Source of the DNA: Leptospira levettii
GTDB lineage: Bacteria > Spirochaetota > Leptospiria > Leptospirales > Leptospiraceae
Direction: 5' to 3'
Assembly: GCF_002812085.1 (NCBI RefSeq)
Contig: NZ_NPDM01000001.1
Location: forward strand, 1,116,001 to 1,180,000
Length of the DNA: 64,000 nucleotides
The notes under the pieces are model-generated. The model worked only from the letters and a program-made list of their open reading frames with translations, ran no database searches and was not told where the DNA came from. Position numbers and translations under genes: made by a program. Position 1 is the first letter of the stretch. Each line of letters starts with the position of its first letter. Below are positions 54,430-63,940 of this stretch, in pieces.

Positions 54430-57072
54430 TTATTGAGTCATCAATTCTTTATGTTTGTATTTCATTTGAATACACTTCTTTTCTGAATCGATTTGTTTTA
54501 GTAAGGTCTTTTTCACTGGAGCAGGTAATTTTGGGTGATTGTTTGTGAATTTTTTTAAGATTAATAAAGTTTCATCCGTACAAAAATCGGGTGCTAAACT
54601 TTTTGCAAATGCATCCAAATAGTTTTCATCATCAGTATGTTGGAACTTGTCCAAAGCATCAAAGTATTGGTCTAAAAATTGAAGTTGGATGTTCTTTTGG
54701 TATTCAGGAAATAAGGAATAGGAAACCACTCTGAGTGTAGAAGATGAATGGTTACTTGTCTTTGGATTTAATAAGACTTGGATCCATTTTTGTTTTACTT
54801 CTGGATTTGGTTCCGATGCTTCTGCTGCTAAACTTGAGTTGACTCCTCGACTGGAAGGATCTAATTTTTTTTCTCGATCAATGATAGATTGAATTTTGTT
54901 TCGATCTTTTTCGAGAGAGCTAAGTTTGATAATCATATTCCAACGTAAATCTTGATCGAGTTTTAGACCTGAAAAACTGAGTTTATTCTCCAAAATATCA
55001 TACAATCTTTTTTGACTCCCTTCTGTGTAAGTTGAATCGATGAGTGAGAGAAATAAATACCTTTGTTCATCACTTCCCGCTTTTACTTTTTTTAATTCCT
55101 CAAGAATAAAATTTTGTAAGGAATCTAAATCAGCGTTACGTTTGGATTCAGGAAACCAAAATCGGCTAGTTAGGTATGTATAACCATTATCACTCGCTAA
55201 CTTAGATAAAATCCAACGTTTGATTTTTGTATCCGTTTCGATTTGGTACAAACGAATGGCACTGTCTTTAAATTCATCAAAGGTAATGTTGGCAAGTGAT
55301 ACTTGTCTAAAGTAGTCTGTCCATAAGATCAGTTTTCGCATTGGGCCTTTGTCAAACTCCAATACAAATTCTAAATTTTGTTTATTAACATCTGTCCATT
55401 TCCAAATGACAAAATCATGATCCTCGGCATTAAACAATACATAATCAGGGCAAAATTTTACTTCTAGAATGGCTTCACTCGATCTACCGGAATAAACTAC
55501 TGGGAACTGTTCATAGGATACTTGTTTGTTGGTCTTATCAAAAAAATAGAGACCTAAAATAGTTTTGTGATCACGTAGTTTGTTCTCAGGGCCAGGAGCT
55601 GCTTGGACAATTTTTCCATATAGATGATGATCGGCACAAACGGTAGTGAGTTCAATTTGATTTGTACCTTTTGTTTCTAACCAATCTTTGGACCATTTTT
55701 TCATGGAGAACCCACTGACAAATTCGAGTTCTTTTAAAAAATCGAGTAAGGTTGAATTGGAATAGGAGTACTTTCTCAAATAGTTTTGAACTCCTTTTTG
55801 AAAACTTTCTTCGCCTATAAAAAATACTAATTGTTTGATTACGGAAGCACCTTTTCCGTATGTAATACCATCAAACTGAGTAAATGCTTCTTCAGTATCA
55901 TTTACTTTTGCTTCTACAGGATGGTTTGTGCTATAACCATCTTCTTCATAGGCCCATTGTTTCATTTTTTCGAAAAAACTAATCCATGTTTCTTGGAATT
56001 CTGAATTTTTAGCTTGGGCTAAACTTGCCATATAAGTTGCAAAACTTTCGTTTAACCAGAGTCCATTCCACCACTTCATTGTGACCAAATCCCCAAACCA
56101 CATATGTGCCATTTCATGTAAAATCACATCTGATAAATTTTCTCTTTGGGAACGTGTCATCTGTGAACGTGAGACAAATCTTTCCGAAAATGTAACGGCC
56201 GCTACATTTTCCATTGCTCCAAAATTAAATTCAGGTACAATGACTTGGTCGTATTTTTCAAATGGATAAGGAATTCCGAAGTATGAATTAAAAAAAGCAA
56301 ATCCTTCTTTTGTAAATGTAAACCAATCTTTTGGTTCTACGTATTTTGCGAGTGATTTACGAACAAAAAGGCGAAGGGGAATGGATTCAAACTTGTCTTC
56401 CCAAAATTGGAATGGACCTGCGTGTAAGGAAAACACATAAGTGGATATTTTTTTCGATTCAGGAAATTGGTGTAAAACTTCTTCCGGATTTTCTGTTTTG
56501 GATTGTGATGTGGGAAGAGTAGTGGAGATCACTTTCCAATTTTTAGGAGCTGTTACTTGGAGTTGGAAGGTAGCTTTTAGGTCTGGTTGGTCAAAACAAG
56601 GAAACATTTTGTTTGCATGAAATGCTTCAAATTGTGAGTAGATATACGTTTCTTTATCATCTGGGTCTAGGAATTTGTGGAGCCCATTTCCTGTTTTGGC
56701 AAATGGTGTTTCAAAGGAAACAGAAAGTGTATTGTTGCCAATCATCAATCGATTCGAAGGAAGTTGGATTTGTCCTTTTTTATATTCAAAATCACTAAGA
56801 GCCTCACCATTCAGAACCATGGATTTGATTTCTCCTTGGAAATAATCTAATCGTAGGTCTCTGATTTTTTTGACCACAAACTGAATGTTTACCTTTCCCG
56901 TAAAACTATCTTTAGGTGAGAGATTAATTTCTAAACTGTATTTTATATTTTCAATGGTTTCGTATCGGTATTCAGCTTCTTGTAACGTAAGGTGGTAGTT
57001 TGGTTGATTGAACTTACAATGAAGTAAGAATAGTAAACTTCCAAGAGTAAAAATGCTGAATATTTGTTTCAT
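54430..57072 (-). CDS. M1-family aminopeptidase lipoprotein
   Basis: An 880-residue metallopeptidase read from ATG 57072 with AAGGAAA upstream; the longer frame to 57171 starts in the preceding gene's tail. A leader ending in FLLHC implies lipidation, unusual for PepN-type enzymes that are mostly cytoplasmic. GAMEN (FGAMENVAAV) and the zinc site HEMAHMWFGDLVTMKWWNGLWLNESFA are intact. Domains: N-terminal beta saddle (about 25-210), thermolysin-like catalytic domain (210-460), then beta and helical C-terminal parts. It removes N-terminal amino acids from peptides, here probably at the envelope, feeding peptide or amino-acid uptake. It lies 13 bases after the amidase-like gene. Confidence 0.93.
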   Translation of the reverse strand: MKQIFSIFTLGSLLFLLHCKFNQPNYHLTLQEAEYRYETIENIKYSLEINLSPKDSFTGKVNIQFVVKKIRDLRLDYFQGEIKSMVLNGEALSDFEYKKGQIQLPSNRLMIGNNTLSVSFETPFAKTGNGLHKFLDPDDKETYIYSQFEAFHANKMFPCFDQPDLKATFQLQVTAPKNWKVISTTLPTSQSKTENPEEVLHQFPESKKISTYVFSLHAGPFQFWEDKFESIPLRLFVRKSLAKYVEPKDWFTFTKEGFAFFNSYFGIPYPFEKYDQVIVPEFNFGAMENVAAVTFSERFVSRSQMTRSQRENLSDVILHEMAHMWFGDLVTMKWWNGLWLNESFATYMASLAQAKNSEFQETWISFFEKMKQWAYEEDGYSTNHPVEAKVNDTEEAFTQFDGITYGKGASVIKQLVFFIGEESFQKGVQNYLRKYSYSNSTLLDFLKELEFVSGFSMKKWSKDWLETKGTNQIELTTVCADHHLYGKIVQAAPGPENKLRDHKTILGLYFFDKTNKQVSYEQFPVVYSGRSSEAILEVKFCPDYVLFNAEDHDFVIWKWTDVNKQNLEFVLEFDKGPMRKLILWTDYFRQVSLANITFDEFKDSAIRLYQIETDTKIKRWILSKLASDNGYTYLTSRFWFPESKRNADLDSLQNFILEELKKVKAGSDEQRYLFLSLIDSTYTEGSQKRLYDILENKLSFSGLKLDQDLRWNMIIKLSSLEKDRNKIQSIIDREKKLDPSSRGVNSSLAAEASEPNPEVKQKWIQVLLNPKTSNHSSSTLRVVSYSLFPEYQKNIQLQFLDQYFDALDKFQHTDDENYLDAFAKSLAPDFCTDETLLILKKFTNNHPKLPAPVKKTLLKQIDSEKKCIQMKYKHKELMTQ

Positions 57073-57085
57073 CGGATTTTCCTTA

Positions 57086-58429
57086 TTATGGTTGAAAATT
57101 ACGGTATAAAATGGCCCAGTCCATGGCACTTCGATTTTTCCATTCTGGTTCTGGAAAGTATTTTCCACCAATCGAATTTAAAATGAGTTCCATATATTCT
57201 TCCCCTGGATCAAAGTCTTTTGCATTGAGGAAGATAGAACCACCCCATTTTTTTTTGGCTTGGGTATGGCTAAAAACTCCACTTAGATCTTCCAACTTTT
57301 CATTGGATAAGGGAATTTTGTATTTGGACGTGAGTTCTAAAACAAGGTCTTTTACTTTTTGGATTTGTTCTGGTTGTTTGAGTAATTCTTCTGTGTCTTT
57401 GGCAACAATTTCAATTTGGATACAATTGTCATTTGTCCCAGTGGCCGCCGCCGCTCGGTCTTCAATTACATCTACAAGTTGGTAAGCTTTTCCATTGGTA
57501 TCAACCATGATGGAAGCTGTGAGGTTTCTTGCTTCCAAGGTTCGAAGAGATCGAAAGTAATCTGGTATCGCAGTATAATGTAAGACGACACAACTTGGTT
57601 TGATTTTCCCTCGAAATGTATACTTCACTCGGTAATCTTCAGGTGTGAAACCTTTGTCCGTTTTTTCTAATTGGGTAAAGATGATTTTTTCCGCTTTAGT
57701 GATCCCTCGTCCATTGGTTGGATGGAATGATTCCTTTAAAAGATCTTTGTTTTCTTTTTTTAAAACCCAACCCGTGACAAAACGATCTTTCCAATCATCT
57801 TCTTCATAGAAGGTTCCACCAATTTCTTTGAGGATTTGATTGAGTGCTAACTCACTTCCACAGGGAGAAAAATCCACGAATCCACCAAACCTACGTTTGG
57901 CTTGGTTATGAGTGAAAATTCCTTTTTTGGAGATAATGTCGAAATTCGATTTGGGAATGTACAATGAGTCTGCCAAGTATTGGATGGTTTTTTGTAACAC
58001 TTCCCTTTGTTTGTGTTGGTTATAGAGAGTTTCCTGGGTTCCTTCATAAACGATATGGATGGATTCAGTATCGATCCCTGGCGAGGCAGTCCATTCCCTG
58101 GTTAAAAACAAAGGGTCTCCATAGATGGTGCCATTGGAATCGATGTACAAATGGAATAAAAATTGATTCTCTACAGATAAGCGAAAGAAATCGGAGAACT
58201 TTCGTTTGCCTGAATTGTGTAAGATGATTGCAGAAATTAAGTTTTGGTCTCTTGGTTTTGCTAATTTTTGCCAGTTGTCTTTTTTGATTCCTTCTGCGTC
58301 TGAGAAAGGAATTAAATTAGGAATTTGGATGGATGTGAAGTTTGGTGTTCTTACAAAAAAACGACTACATCCTGTCGAAATAAGGAAAATGAGTGATATT
58401 TTTACAAGATTCTGACACAATGGGTTCAA
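57086..58429 (-). CDS. Lipoprotein with two N-acetylmuramoyl-L-alanine amidase-like domains
   Basis: About 447 residues read from TTG 58429 (TTG 58420 is equally possible); no in-frame ATG fits, and the long frame to 58657 overlaps the divergent gene. A leader ending in IFLISTGC gives a lipoprotein. Domain 1 has ILHNSGKRK and THNQAKRRFGGFVDFSPCG (His, His, and Cys where many have Asp). Domain 2 has VLHYTAIPD, DTNGKAYQLVD and SHTQAKKKWGG...FDPGEE (His, His, Asp). The HxAG region of domain 2 is altered (AAAATG). It may cut the amide bond in peptidoglycan or only bind it. It starts the operon with the M1 aminopeptidase and TRL genes. Confidence 0.75.
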   Translation of the reverse strand: MNPLCQNLVKISLIFLISTGCSRFFVRTPNFTSIQIPNLIPFSDAEGIKKDNWQKLAKPRDQNLISAIILHNSGKRKFSDFFRLSVENQFLFHLYIDSNGTIYGDPLFLTREWTASPGIDTESIHIVYEGTQETLYNQHKQREVLQKTIQYLADSLYIPKSNFDIISKKGIFTHNQAKRRFGGFVDFSPCGSELALNQILKEIGGTFYEEDDWKDRFVTGWVLKKENKDLLKESFHPTNGRGITKAEKIIFTQLEKTDKGFTPEDYRVKYTFRGKIKPSCVVLHYTAIPDYFRSLRTLEARNLTASIMVDTNGKAYQLVDVIEDRAAAATGTNDNCIQIEIVAKDTEELLKQPEQIQKVKDLVLELTSKYKIPLSNEKLEDLSGVFSHTQAKKKWGGSIFLNAKDFDPGEEYMELILNSIGGKYFPEPEWKNRSAMDWAILYRNFQP

Positions 58430-58451
58430 ATCTAACCGAAGGAAATGAGAT

Positions 58452-58958
58452 TTGGAGCCACATACACCATTCCTACTTTCACGAAATCGTTTCTTAAAAT
58501 TTTCTCTCAAATGTTTTGCCTTAACCGCTGTTTCCATACAGGGTGTGAATTGTGGTCCAGGAGTGAACACTCCCACCCTTAGGGGAATTTCACCAGAACA
58601 ATACCACAGTTTTCGCAGTTTACAAGAAGTCTTCTTACAAGACAACCCCATTCCCAATTTTGATTTAGGACTTGCGTTAGATAATTATGTATACGGACAT
58701 CCATATCCAATCGAAACAGAAAGCGTTATACAGCTGTTAGCTAGTGTTCCATCTTCTATTTTAGCAGCAATGGCACTTGATTTTTCTTTTACACCGATTG
58801 TCAAACTACCACCTGAAGAACGTATCAAACGATTATTGGAATGGAAACATTCTTCACTTGGAATCAAACGTGGTGTTTACGCCATCCTAAGACAAATTTC
58901 ATTTTTCCTTCTCAGTTCTGACAAAGAATACCAAAAATTTGTCGGTTACATCCAATAA
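58452..58958 (+). CDS. Small subunit of a GMC dehydrogenase (Tat-signal type)
   Basis: A 168-residue protein read from a TTG at 58452 with GAAGGA eight bases before. The N-terminus SRNRFLKFSLKCFALTAVSIQGVNC carries an RNRFLK twin-arginine-like motif (second-position Asn), a hydrophobic stretch and a possible lipobox. The remainder is helical. It lies 12 bases ahead of a GMC oxidoreductase gene lacking a signal. This architecture resembles the small subunits (gluconate 2-dehydrogenase subunit 3 type) that guide their flavin partner through the Tat pathway. The family is inferred from context and signal rather than from a clear domain match. Confidence 0.6.
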   Translation: MEPHTPFLLSRNRFLKFSLKCFALTAVSIQGVNCGPGVNTPTLRGISPEQYHSFRSLQEVFLQDNPIPNFDLGLALDNYVYGHPYPIETESVIQLLASVPSSILAAMALDFSFTPIVKLPPEERIKRLLEWKHSSLGIKRGVYAILRQISFFLLSSDKEYQKFVGYIQ

Positions 58959-58970
58959 GGCGGACGATAC

Positions 58971-60578
58971 ATGGGAATCTCAGTTCATAACGAAAAAATC
59001 ATCACTCCAAAAAAACACGCAGAAACAATCAAAACCCACCAAATCCAAAATGGAAAATGGGAACTAACTGCGGATGTTGTCATCATCGGATCTGGAGCTG
59101 GCGGAGCAGTTGCAGCAAGAGAACTTTCAAAAAATGGATGGAAGGTAGTCCTGATTGAAGAAGGTAGTTACTTCACTCCCGCACAATTTAGTTCTGACGA
59201 ATTTTTGTCACAAGCAAGACTCTACCGAGATGCTGGATTTATTGTAACCGAAGAACAGACGTTATCGATTTTACAAGGTAAGTCTATCGGTGGTTCAACA
59301 ACAGTAAACTGGCAAACTTCTCTTTACCCTCCCGATTATGTTACCAATGAATGGAACGAACGATTTGGGTGGCAAGGTTATTCGAGAGAAGAAATGGATC
59401 CTTATGTTTCAGAAGTACATGAAAGATTAGGTGTCCACGAAGTACCAGATAACTTGATCAATGCGAATAATAATGTATTACGTGTTGGTGGTAAAAAAAT
59501 TGGATTAACACCGCAAGTTTTAAGAAATAATAATCGTGGCTGTATTGGACTTGGTAGGTGTGGACTTGGTTGCCCAATCAATGCAAAACAATCTACGTTT
59601 CTCACTTGGATCCCAGATGCGATAGAAGCGGGAGCAACTGTTGTTTCCAATATGCGTGCTGTTAAAATTCGGGATGGAAAAATCAAAACGGTAGTTGCTG
59701 AATTTACGCCTGATGCATATGAAAAAGCACCAAATGAAATCATAGAAACCATGGAAATCAAAGCTCCTGTTGTCATTGTGAGTGCTGGAGCGATTGAAGG
59801 CCCAGCCCTTTTGCAAAGGAGTGGGATTGGTAATGGATGGGTAGGAAGGAATTTAAAAGTTCACCCAACATCCACAATTTTTGGTAAGTTTGATTCCGAA
59901 ATCAAAATGTTCCAAGGCCCACCACAATCCATTGTGATAAAGGATGGTCATAACCAAAATGGAACTGGATATGGTTACTGGTTAGAAGCGGCACCATATA
60001 GACCAACGCTTGCTTCCTCCTTAGTTCCTTTTTACGGCAAACAACAGTTTGATGTCATGAAAGATTATACCAATTATAATGCTGGTATTGTTTTAGTTCG
60101 TGATGGTGCAGATGGGGAAGCCAATGCAAGTGTGAAGTACAGTTTAGGAAGAAGAAAGGTGTACTTTGAACTCACTCCCACTGATGGTTTGAATATGTTA
60201 AAAGGATTAAAAGCATTAGCGGAAGTGACAGTGGCTGCTGGAGCAAAAGAGTTAATTTTTCCTTTCACACGTTTTACAGAACCCTACAAAGTAACAGGAA
60301 ACGATAACTTTGATTGGATTCTAAAAGAGAGCACAAAACCAGGTGATTTGACAGTTGGATCTGCGCACCCGCATGGATCCATTCAGTCTGCAAACGACCC
60401 AGAGAAGGGAGCAGTTGATTTAAATTTGGAAATTTATGGTCATAAAAACATATTTGTCATGGATGCCTCAGTTTACCCTACAGGACTTTCGGTGAACCCA
60501 CAAATAACGACGATGAGTATCGTTCTCAGAGCTTCGCGTAACTTAGCGTCACAAAAAGAAGAAAGAACGAAGATCTAA
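58971..60578 (+). CDS. GMC-family FAD oxidoreductase
   Basis: A 535-residue FAD-dependent oxidoreductase. The Rossmann motif is VVIIGSGAGGAVAARELSKNGWKVVLIEEG; GGSTTVNWQTSL binds FAD; CIGLGRCGLGCPINAKQS is a Cys-rich segment found in the membrane GMC dehydrogenases; the catalytic His/Asn region is seen in GSAHPHGSIQSAND and MDASVYPTGLSVNPQITTMSIVLRAS. It probably oxidises an alcohol or sugar and feeds electrons to the respiratory chain. No signal peptide is found, consistent with co-export by the preceding small subunit. No cytochrome gene is nearby. Confidence 0.88.
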   Translation: MGISVHNEKIITPKKHAETIKTHQIQNGKWELTADVVIIGSGAGGAVAARELSKNGWKVVLIEEGSYFTPAQFSSDEFLSQARLYRDAGFIVTEEQTLSILQGKSIGGSTTVNWQTSLYPPDYVTNEWNERFGWQGYSREEMDPYVSEVHERLGVHEVPDNLINANNNVLRVGGKKIGLTPQVLRNNNRGCIGLGRCGLGCPINAKQSTFLTWIPDAIEAGATVVSNMRAVKIRDGKIKTVVAEFTPDAYEKAPNEIIETMEIKAPVVIVSAGAIEGPALLQRSGIGNGWVGRNLKVHPTSTIFGKFDSEIKMFQGPPQSIVIKDGHNQNGTGYGYWLEAAPYRPTLASSLVPFYGKQQFDVMKDYTNYNAGIVLVRDGADGEANASVKYSLGRRKVYFELTPTDGLNMLKGLKALAEVTVAAGAKELIFPFTRFTEPYKVTGNDNFDWILKESTKPGDLTVGSAHPHGSIQSANDPEKGAVDLNLEIYGHKNIFVMDASVYPTGLSVNPQITTMSIVLRASRNLASQKEERTKI

Positions 60579-60622
60579 CTTTTTTCCAAAAATCCCTTTC
60601 ATTCCCATGGGTTCCAACTAGT

Positions 60623-62227
60623 TTGGAATCCGTGCGGAAATATCTTTCCTTAGTTCTCAGTTTTGTCATCTTTCAAACTACAGTCTTCGCAATCGACAGC
60701 GATGCTATGAAAGAAGGTAAAAAGGCTTTTTCAAAAAAAGCATATGGCGAAGCCATTAAAAAATTTACCAAACATGCCGACTCACACCCGCAAGACGGTG
60801 AAGCTTACATGTATTTAGGATATATCTATGAATACAAAAAAGATTATCCGAAATCCATTCAAAATTTTCGAAGAGCTGCTGATTTGGATTTGGACAAAGA
60901 CCAAAGAAAAACGGTCCTTTTAAAATTAGCTTTGTTTTTTAATTACCACCAAGATTGGAATTTATCAGCAACGTATGCATCACGTTACCTAAAGTATGAT
61001 CCTAAAAATGAAGAAGTTCAAAAAATATATAACCGTGCTGTAGGAAACAAAGGAAATCCTTCTTCATCAACGCATACTTACACGCAACATACAAAAATTG
61101 AACCAAAACACCAAGAGCCCAAAAATATTGAAAATAAAAAAGACCAAGTTAAAAAAACGGACGAAAGTATTGAGGATAAAGATACTACTAAACCTAGTGA
61201 ATCTTACGAACAAATTTTAGCAAACCAACCTCATTTAGAAGATGTTCGTTGGGATTATGTTTTAGCATTATTTGAAGAAAAAAAATACGATAAAGCAGAA
61301 TCGAATTTAAACATATTAATCGAAAAAAATCCAACACGTTCGAGATACCATTACAAAATGGGTATCATTAAGTTAAGATTAGATGATCCTAAATCTGCCA
61401 TTGATTCCTTTGAAAAAGCCAAAAAAAATCCTTTTTCAAAAGATACAAACGTATTTCTATATTATGTATTTCTAAATGAAGGGATTGCTTATCAGAAATT
61501 AGCAGAAATTGAAAAAGCTGAATTATCCTTTCAAGAAGCATTCAGACAAGTTCAAAAAGATACTCCACTTCTTGCACTCGCAAGGTTATACGAACAAAAA
61601 TCTGAATGGGAAAAATGTATCCAATCTTCCGATAAAGCACTTTCTTATAATCCTAATCAAATTGAATCCCACATGTTTCGATTTGTCTGTATGTTCGAAG
61701 CGGGCAACAAAACTAAAAAATTTGAAACTAGTTTCGCAAAATATTCTGAATTCATTAAAATGAAATTTCCAGATTTATCTCAAACTCCTGAAAAGTTTCA
61801 AGTTGGGTTTTTAAAATTAGCGAGAAAATATACGGAAAACAATGCTTTTGATATAGCTGAAAGTTATTTTAGCGTATTGGAAAAAGACCAAACAATTTCC
61901 ACTGGAAGAGAATATATTTTTTATCGAGGTAGGAATTATTTTTACAGTGGGAAAGTTGATTTAGCAATTCCTTATCTGCAAAAAACAAATGGTTCTTCTG
62001 CTGCACACTATCTCTTGGCGCGTTGTTTTGCGAAAAAAAATGACATCACCAAAACCAAAGAACAGTTTCAATTGGCAGCCGATTTAAAACCTGAATATTG
62101 GACATCTTCAAGTTTAGAAAAAGATTTCAAAGAAGTTTGGAAGGATAATTCCTTTCGCGAGTTTTTGAATACTAAGGGTGGAAAGGTACCAGGAACGAAT
62201 CTTTCCACTCCTGGATCAAATCAATAA
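60623..62227 (+). CDS. Secreted TPR-repeat protein
   Basis: A 534-residue protein read from TTG 60623 (GTG 60632 is possible). A signal peptide (YLSLVLSFVIFQTTVFA) precedes TPR motifs: KAYGEAIKKFTKHADSHPQDGEAYMYLGYIYEYKKDYPKSIQNF and several more in the second half, separated by a charged, low-complexity linker (about 150-195) rich in Lys, Glu and Thr. It is likely a periplasmic or envelope scaffold. It lies 45 bases after the GMC gene but no functional tie is evident. A hairpin follows its stop. Confidence 0.7.
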   Translation: MESVRKYLSLVLSFVIFQTTVFAIDSDAMKEGKKAFSKKAYGEAIKKFTKHADSHPQDGEAYMYLGYIYEYKKDYPKSIQNFRRAADLDLDKDQRKTVLLKLALFFNYHQDWNLSATYASRYLKYDPKNEEVQKIYNRAVGNKGNPSSSTHTYTQHTKIEPKHQEPKNIENKKDQVKKTDESIEDKDTTKPSESYEQILANQPHLEDVRWDYVLALFEEKKYDKAESNLNILIEKNPTRSRYHYKMGIIKLRLDDPKSAIDSFEKAKKNPFSKDTNVFLYYVFLNEGIAYQKLAEIEKAELSFQEAFRQVQKDTPLLALARLYEQKSEWEKCIQSSDKALSYNPNQIESHMFRFVCMFEAGNKTKKFETSFAKYSEFIKMKFPDLSQTPEKFQVGFLKLARKYTENNAFDIAESYFSVLEKDQTISTGREYIFYRGRNYFYSGKVDLAIPYLQKTNGSSAAHYLLARCFAKKNDITKTKEQFQLAADLKPEYWTSSSLEKDFKEVWKDNSFREFLNTKGGKVPGTNLSTPGSNQ

Positions 62228-62232
62228 CAAAC

Positions 62233-62254
62233 AGGAAGAATCATTATTCTTCCT
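62233..62254. terminator. Hairpin between the TPR gene and aroD
   Basis: AGGAAGAAT and ATTCTTCCT with a 4-base loop lie between the convergent stops, overlapping the aroD stop. T-rich sequence after it on the plus strand is short. Confidence 0.5.
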
Positions 62255-62960
62255 TTGATTCCTTTGCTGATTGTGGGCTTTTGAAAAGATCCGCACGTAG
62301 TTTTTTAAAAGTATCCACTGAAATTTGACCCGGTGCCTTTGGTTCACCTAATGTCATATAGGTGAAGGAAGAATTAAACTTATCTCCAAATACTCTAGAT
62401 ATAATTCCAAGTTCACCCATACAAATTCCTATCATTGTTTGAGTTTTTGATAAAAGTTTGATATCATTTAAAAAGTCAGCAGTTTCTTCAATGTTTTCGG
62501 GTGTGATAGCAAATTTATAAATTGGATTCTTTTTTTTGACTGATTTTGATTTTGCAATGAATTGATTCATTTCATTTGCCAAAATTGATTTCTTAAAAGA
62601 ATGATAAGAATAAATGATTCGATAGTTTAAGGTCTCATAATTTCGAAAAATTGTATCTTCTCTATTTAGCTCGATATCCAGATAATTAGCATTGTCATTA
62701 AAATCTTTAATGATGCCTTCCACATCTTCTGGGAATAATTTCACATAGGATCGAACACTACTATCTTCAGCTCTTCTATAGGTAAAAAGCACTGGCAAAC
62801 CAAGAGCTTTGATTTTCTTTTTCATTTCTTTTTGGATGTAATTTCTAGAGAATAAATCCAATCGAACTTCGATCACATCTACATCTTTTACGTCTTTTTT
62901 TTGGAGGTGGCGCAATTCATCCTCACCGACAGAGGCTATGATTTTATAAGAATCTGGCAT
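62244..62960 (-). CDS. aroD: Type I 3-dehydroquinate dehydratase
   Basis: A 238-residue TIM-barrel enzyme of the shikimate pathway, making 3-dehydroshikimate through a Schiff base. Landmarks are VIEVRLDLF (substrate-binding Glu/Arg), YSYHSF (catalytic His), YKFAITP (Schiff-base Lys) and a late MTLGEPKAPGQIS. It lies 5 bases after the KdsD-type gene and has an AAGGA element. Type I form and small size are normal. The C-terminal tail SPQSAKESKEE is a hydrophilic extension with no family match. Confidence 0.92.
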   Translation of the reverse strand: MPDSYKIIASVGEDELRHLQKKDVKDVDVIEVRLDLFSRNYIQKEMKKKIKALGLPVLFTYRRAEDSSVRSYVKLFPEDVEGIIKDFNDNANYLDIELNREDTIFRNYETLNYRIIYSYHSFKKSILANEMNQFIAKSKSVKKKNPIYKFAITPENIEETADFLNDIKLLSKTQTMIGICMGELGIISRVFGDKFNSSFTYMTLGEPKAPGQISVDTFKKLRADLFKSPQSAKESKEE

Positions 62961-62965
62961 AAAGA

Positions 62966-63940
62966 TTATAATCCTTTTTGTAATAGATCGTGGAGAGAAA
63001 TCATCCCAACAAAAACTCCATTTTCATCCACAACTGGAGCAACAGAAATTGGCCTTTCGCGTCCTTCCATTTTGATCAGAACATCATATGCCTTTTCATC
63101 TGGTCGAAAACTATTTGGATTTGGGTTCATCATTTCTTTTGCGGTTACATCAGGAGATAAGGTATGTTTTGTGAGATATTTGCGAATGTCATAATCGGTA
63201 ATCAGTCCTACAAGTTTTGAATTTGAATCCACAACTCCAGTCGCACCAATTCCTTTTTCTGTAATTTCTTTTAAAATAGTTTCTAGGTTTGCATTGATGG
63301 AAATAGAAGCGTTTCTTTCTCCCTTTCGCATTACATCAGTTAAGTATAATGATAATCGTTTTCCTAACCTACCAGCAGGATGGTACAATGCAAAATCATC
63401 CGCTTTAAATTCCTTTAATTCCATTAGAGCAACTGCAATTGCATCTCCTAGTACAAGGGCAATGGTTGTGCTAGAAGTGGGAGCAAGATCTAATGGACAT
63501 GCTTCTTTTAAAACTGGGGTGATAATGACAACATCCGATAATTCTGCTAATTTAGATTTGGCGTTAGCAGTGATGCCTACAATTTTTGCGCCGATTTTGC
63601 GAAGGGTAGGAAGGATATAGTTTAGTTCTTCTGATTCACCACTTTTTCCAATGGCAAGTACCACATCGTCGGGGCCAACAATTCCAGAATCTCCATGTGA
63701 TGCATCTGTTGGATGTAAAAAATATGCTGAAGTTCCTGTGGAAGAAAGAGTATGTGATATTTTTTTGGCAATATCACCAGACTTACCAACACCCGTAACA
63801 ATTACTTTGCCTTTTGATTTTAGAATCAAATCGATACAGTCTTTTACTGAAGGGTCTAATTGTTCACGGAAGTGAACGAGAGATGAAATTTCATCGTCAA
63901 GCGCTTGTTTTACGATAGTCAAAGTATCTTTATTTGTCAT
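62966..63940 (-). CDS. kdsD: KdsD/KpsF-type arabinose-5-phosphate isomerase
   Basis: A 324-residue protein read from ATG 63940, with GGAGGA upstream. An N-terminal SIS domain (VIVTGVGKSGDIAKKISHTLSSTGTSAYFLHPTDASHGDSGIV, and GKSGESEELNYILP) is followed by two CBS domains (VMRKGERNASISINANLETIL and AKEMMNPNPNSFRPDEKAYDVLIKMEGRERPISVAPVVDENG). It converts ribulose-5-phosphate to arabinose-5-phosphate for KDO synthesis in lipopolysaccharide. It is coupled to an upstream gene (ATGA overlap) and followed by aroD. Confidence 0.93.
   Translation of the reverse strand: MTNKDTLTIVKQALDDEISSLVHFREQLDPSVKDCIDLILKSKGKVIVTGVGKSGDIAKKISHTLSSTGTSAYFLHPTDASHGDSGIVGPDDVVLAIGKSGESEELNYILPTLRKIGAKIVGITANAKSKLAELSDVVIITPVLKEACPLDLAPTSSTTIALVLGDAIAVALMELKEFKADDFALYHPAGRLGKRLSLYLTDVMRKGERNASISINANLETILKEITEKGIGATGVVDSNSKLVGLITDYDIRKYLTKHTLSPDVTAKEMMNPNPNSFRPDEKAYDVLIKMEGRERPISVAPVVDENGVFVGMISLHDLLQKGL

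Noticed and set aside
57073..57171. Upstream extension of the M1 aminopeptidase
   Set aside because: It lies mostly in the preceding gene's end; ATG 57072 has a strong ribosome-binding site and a lipoprotein leader directly after.
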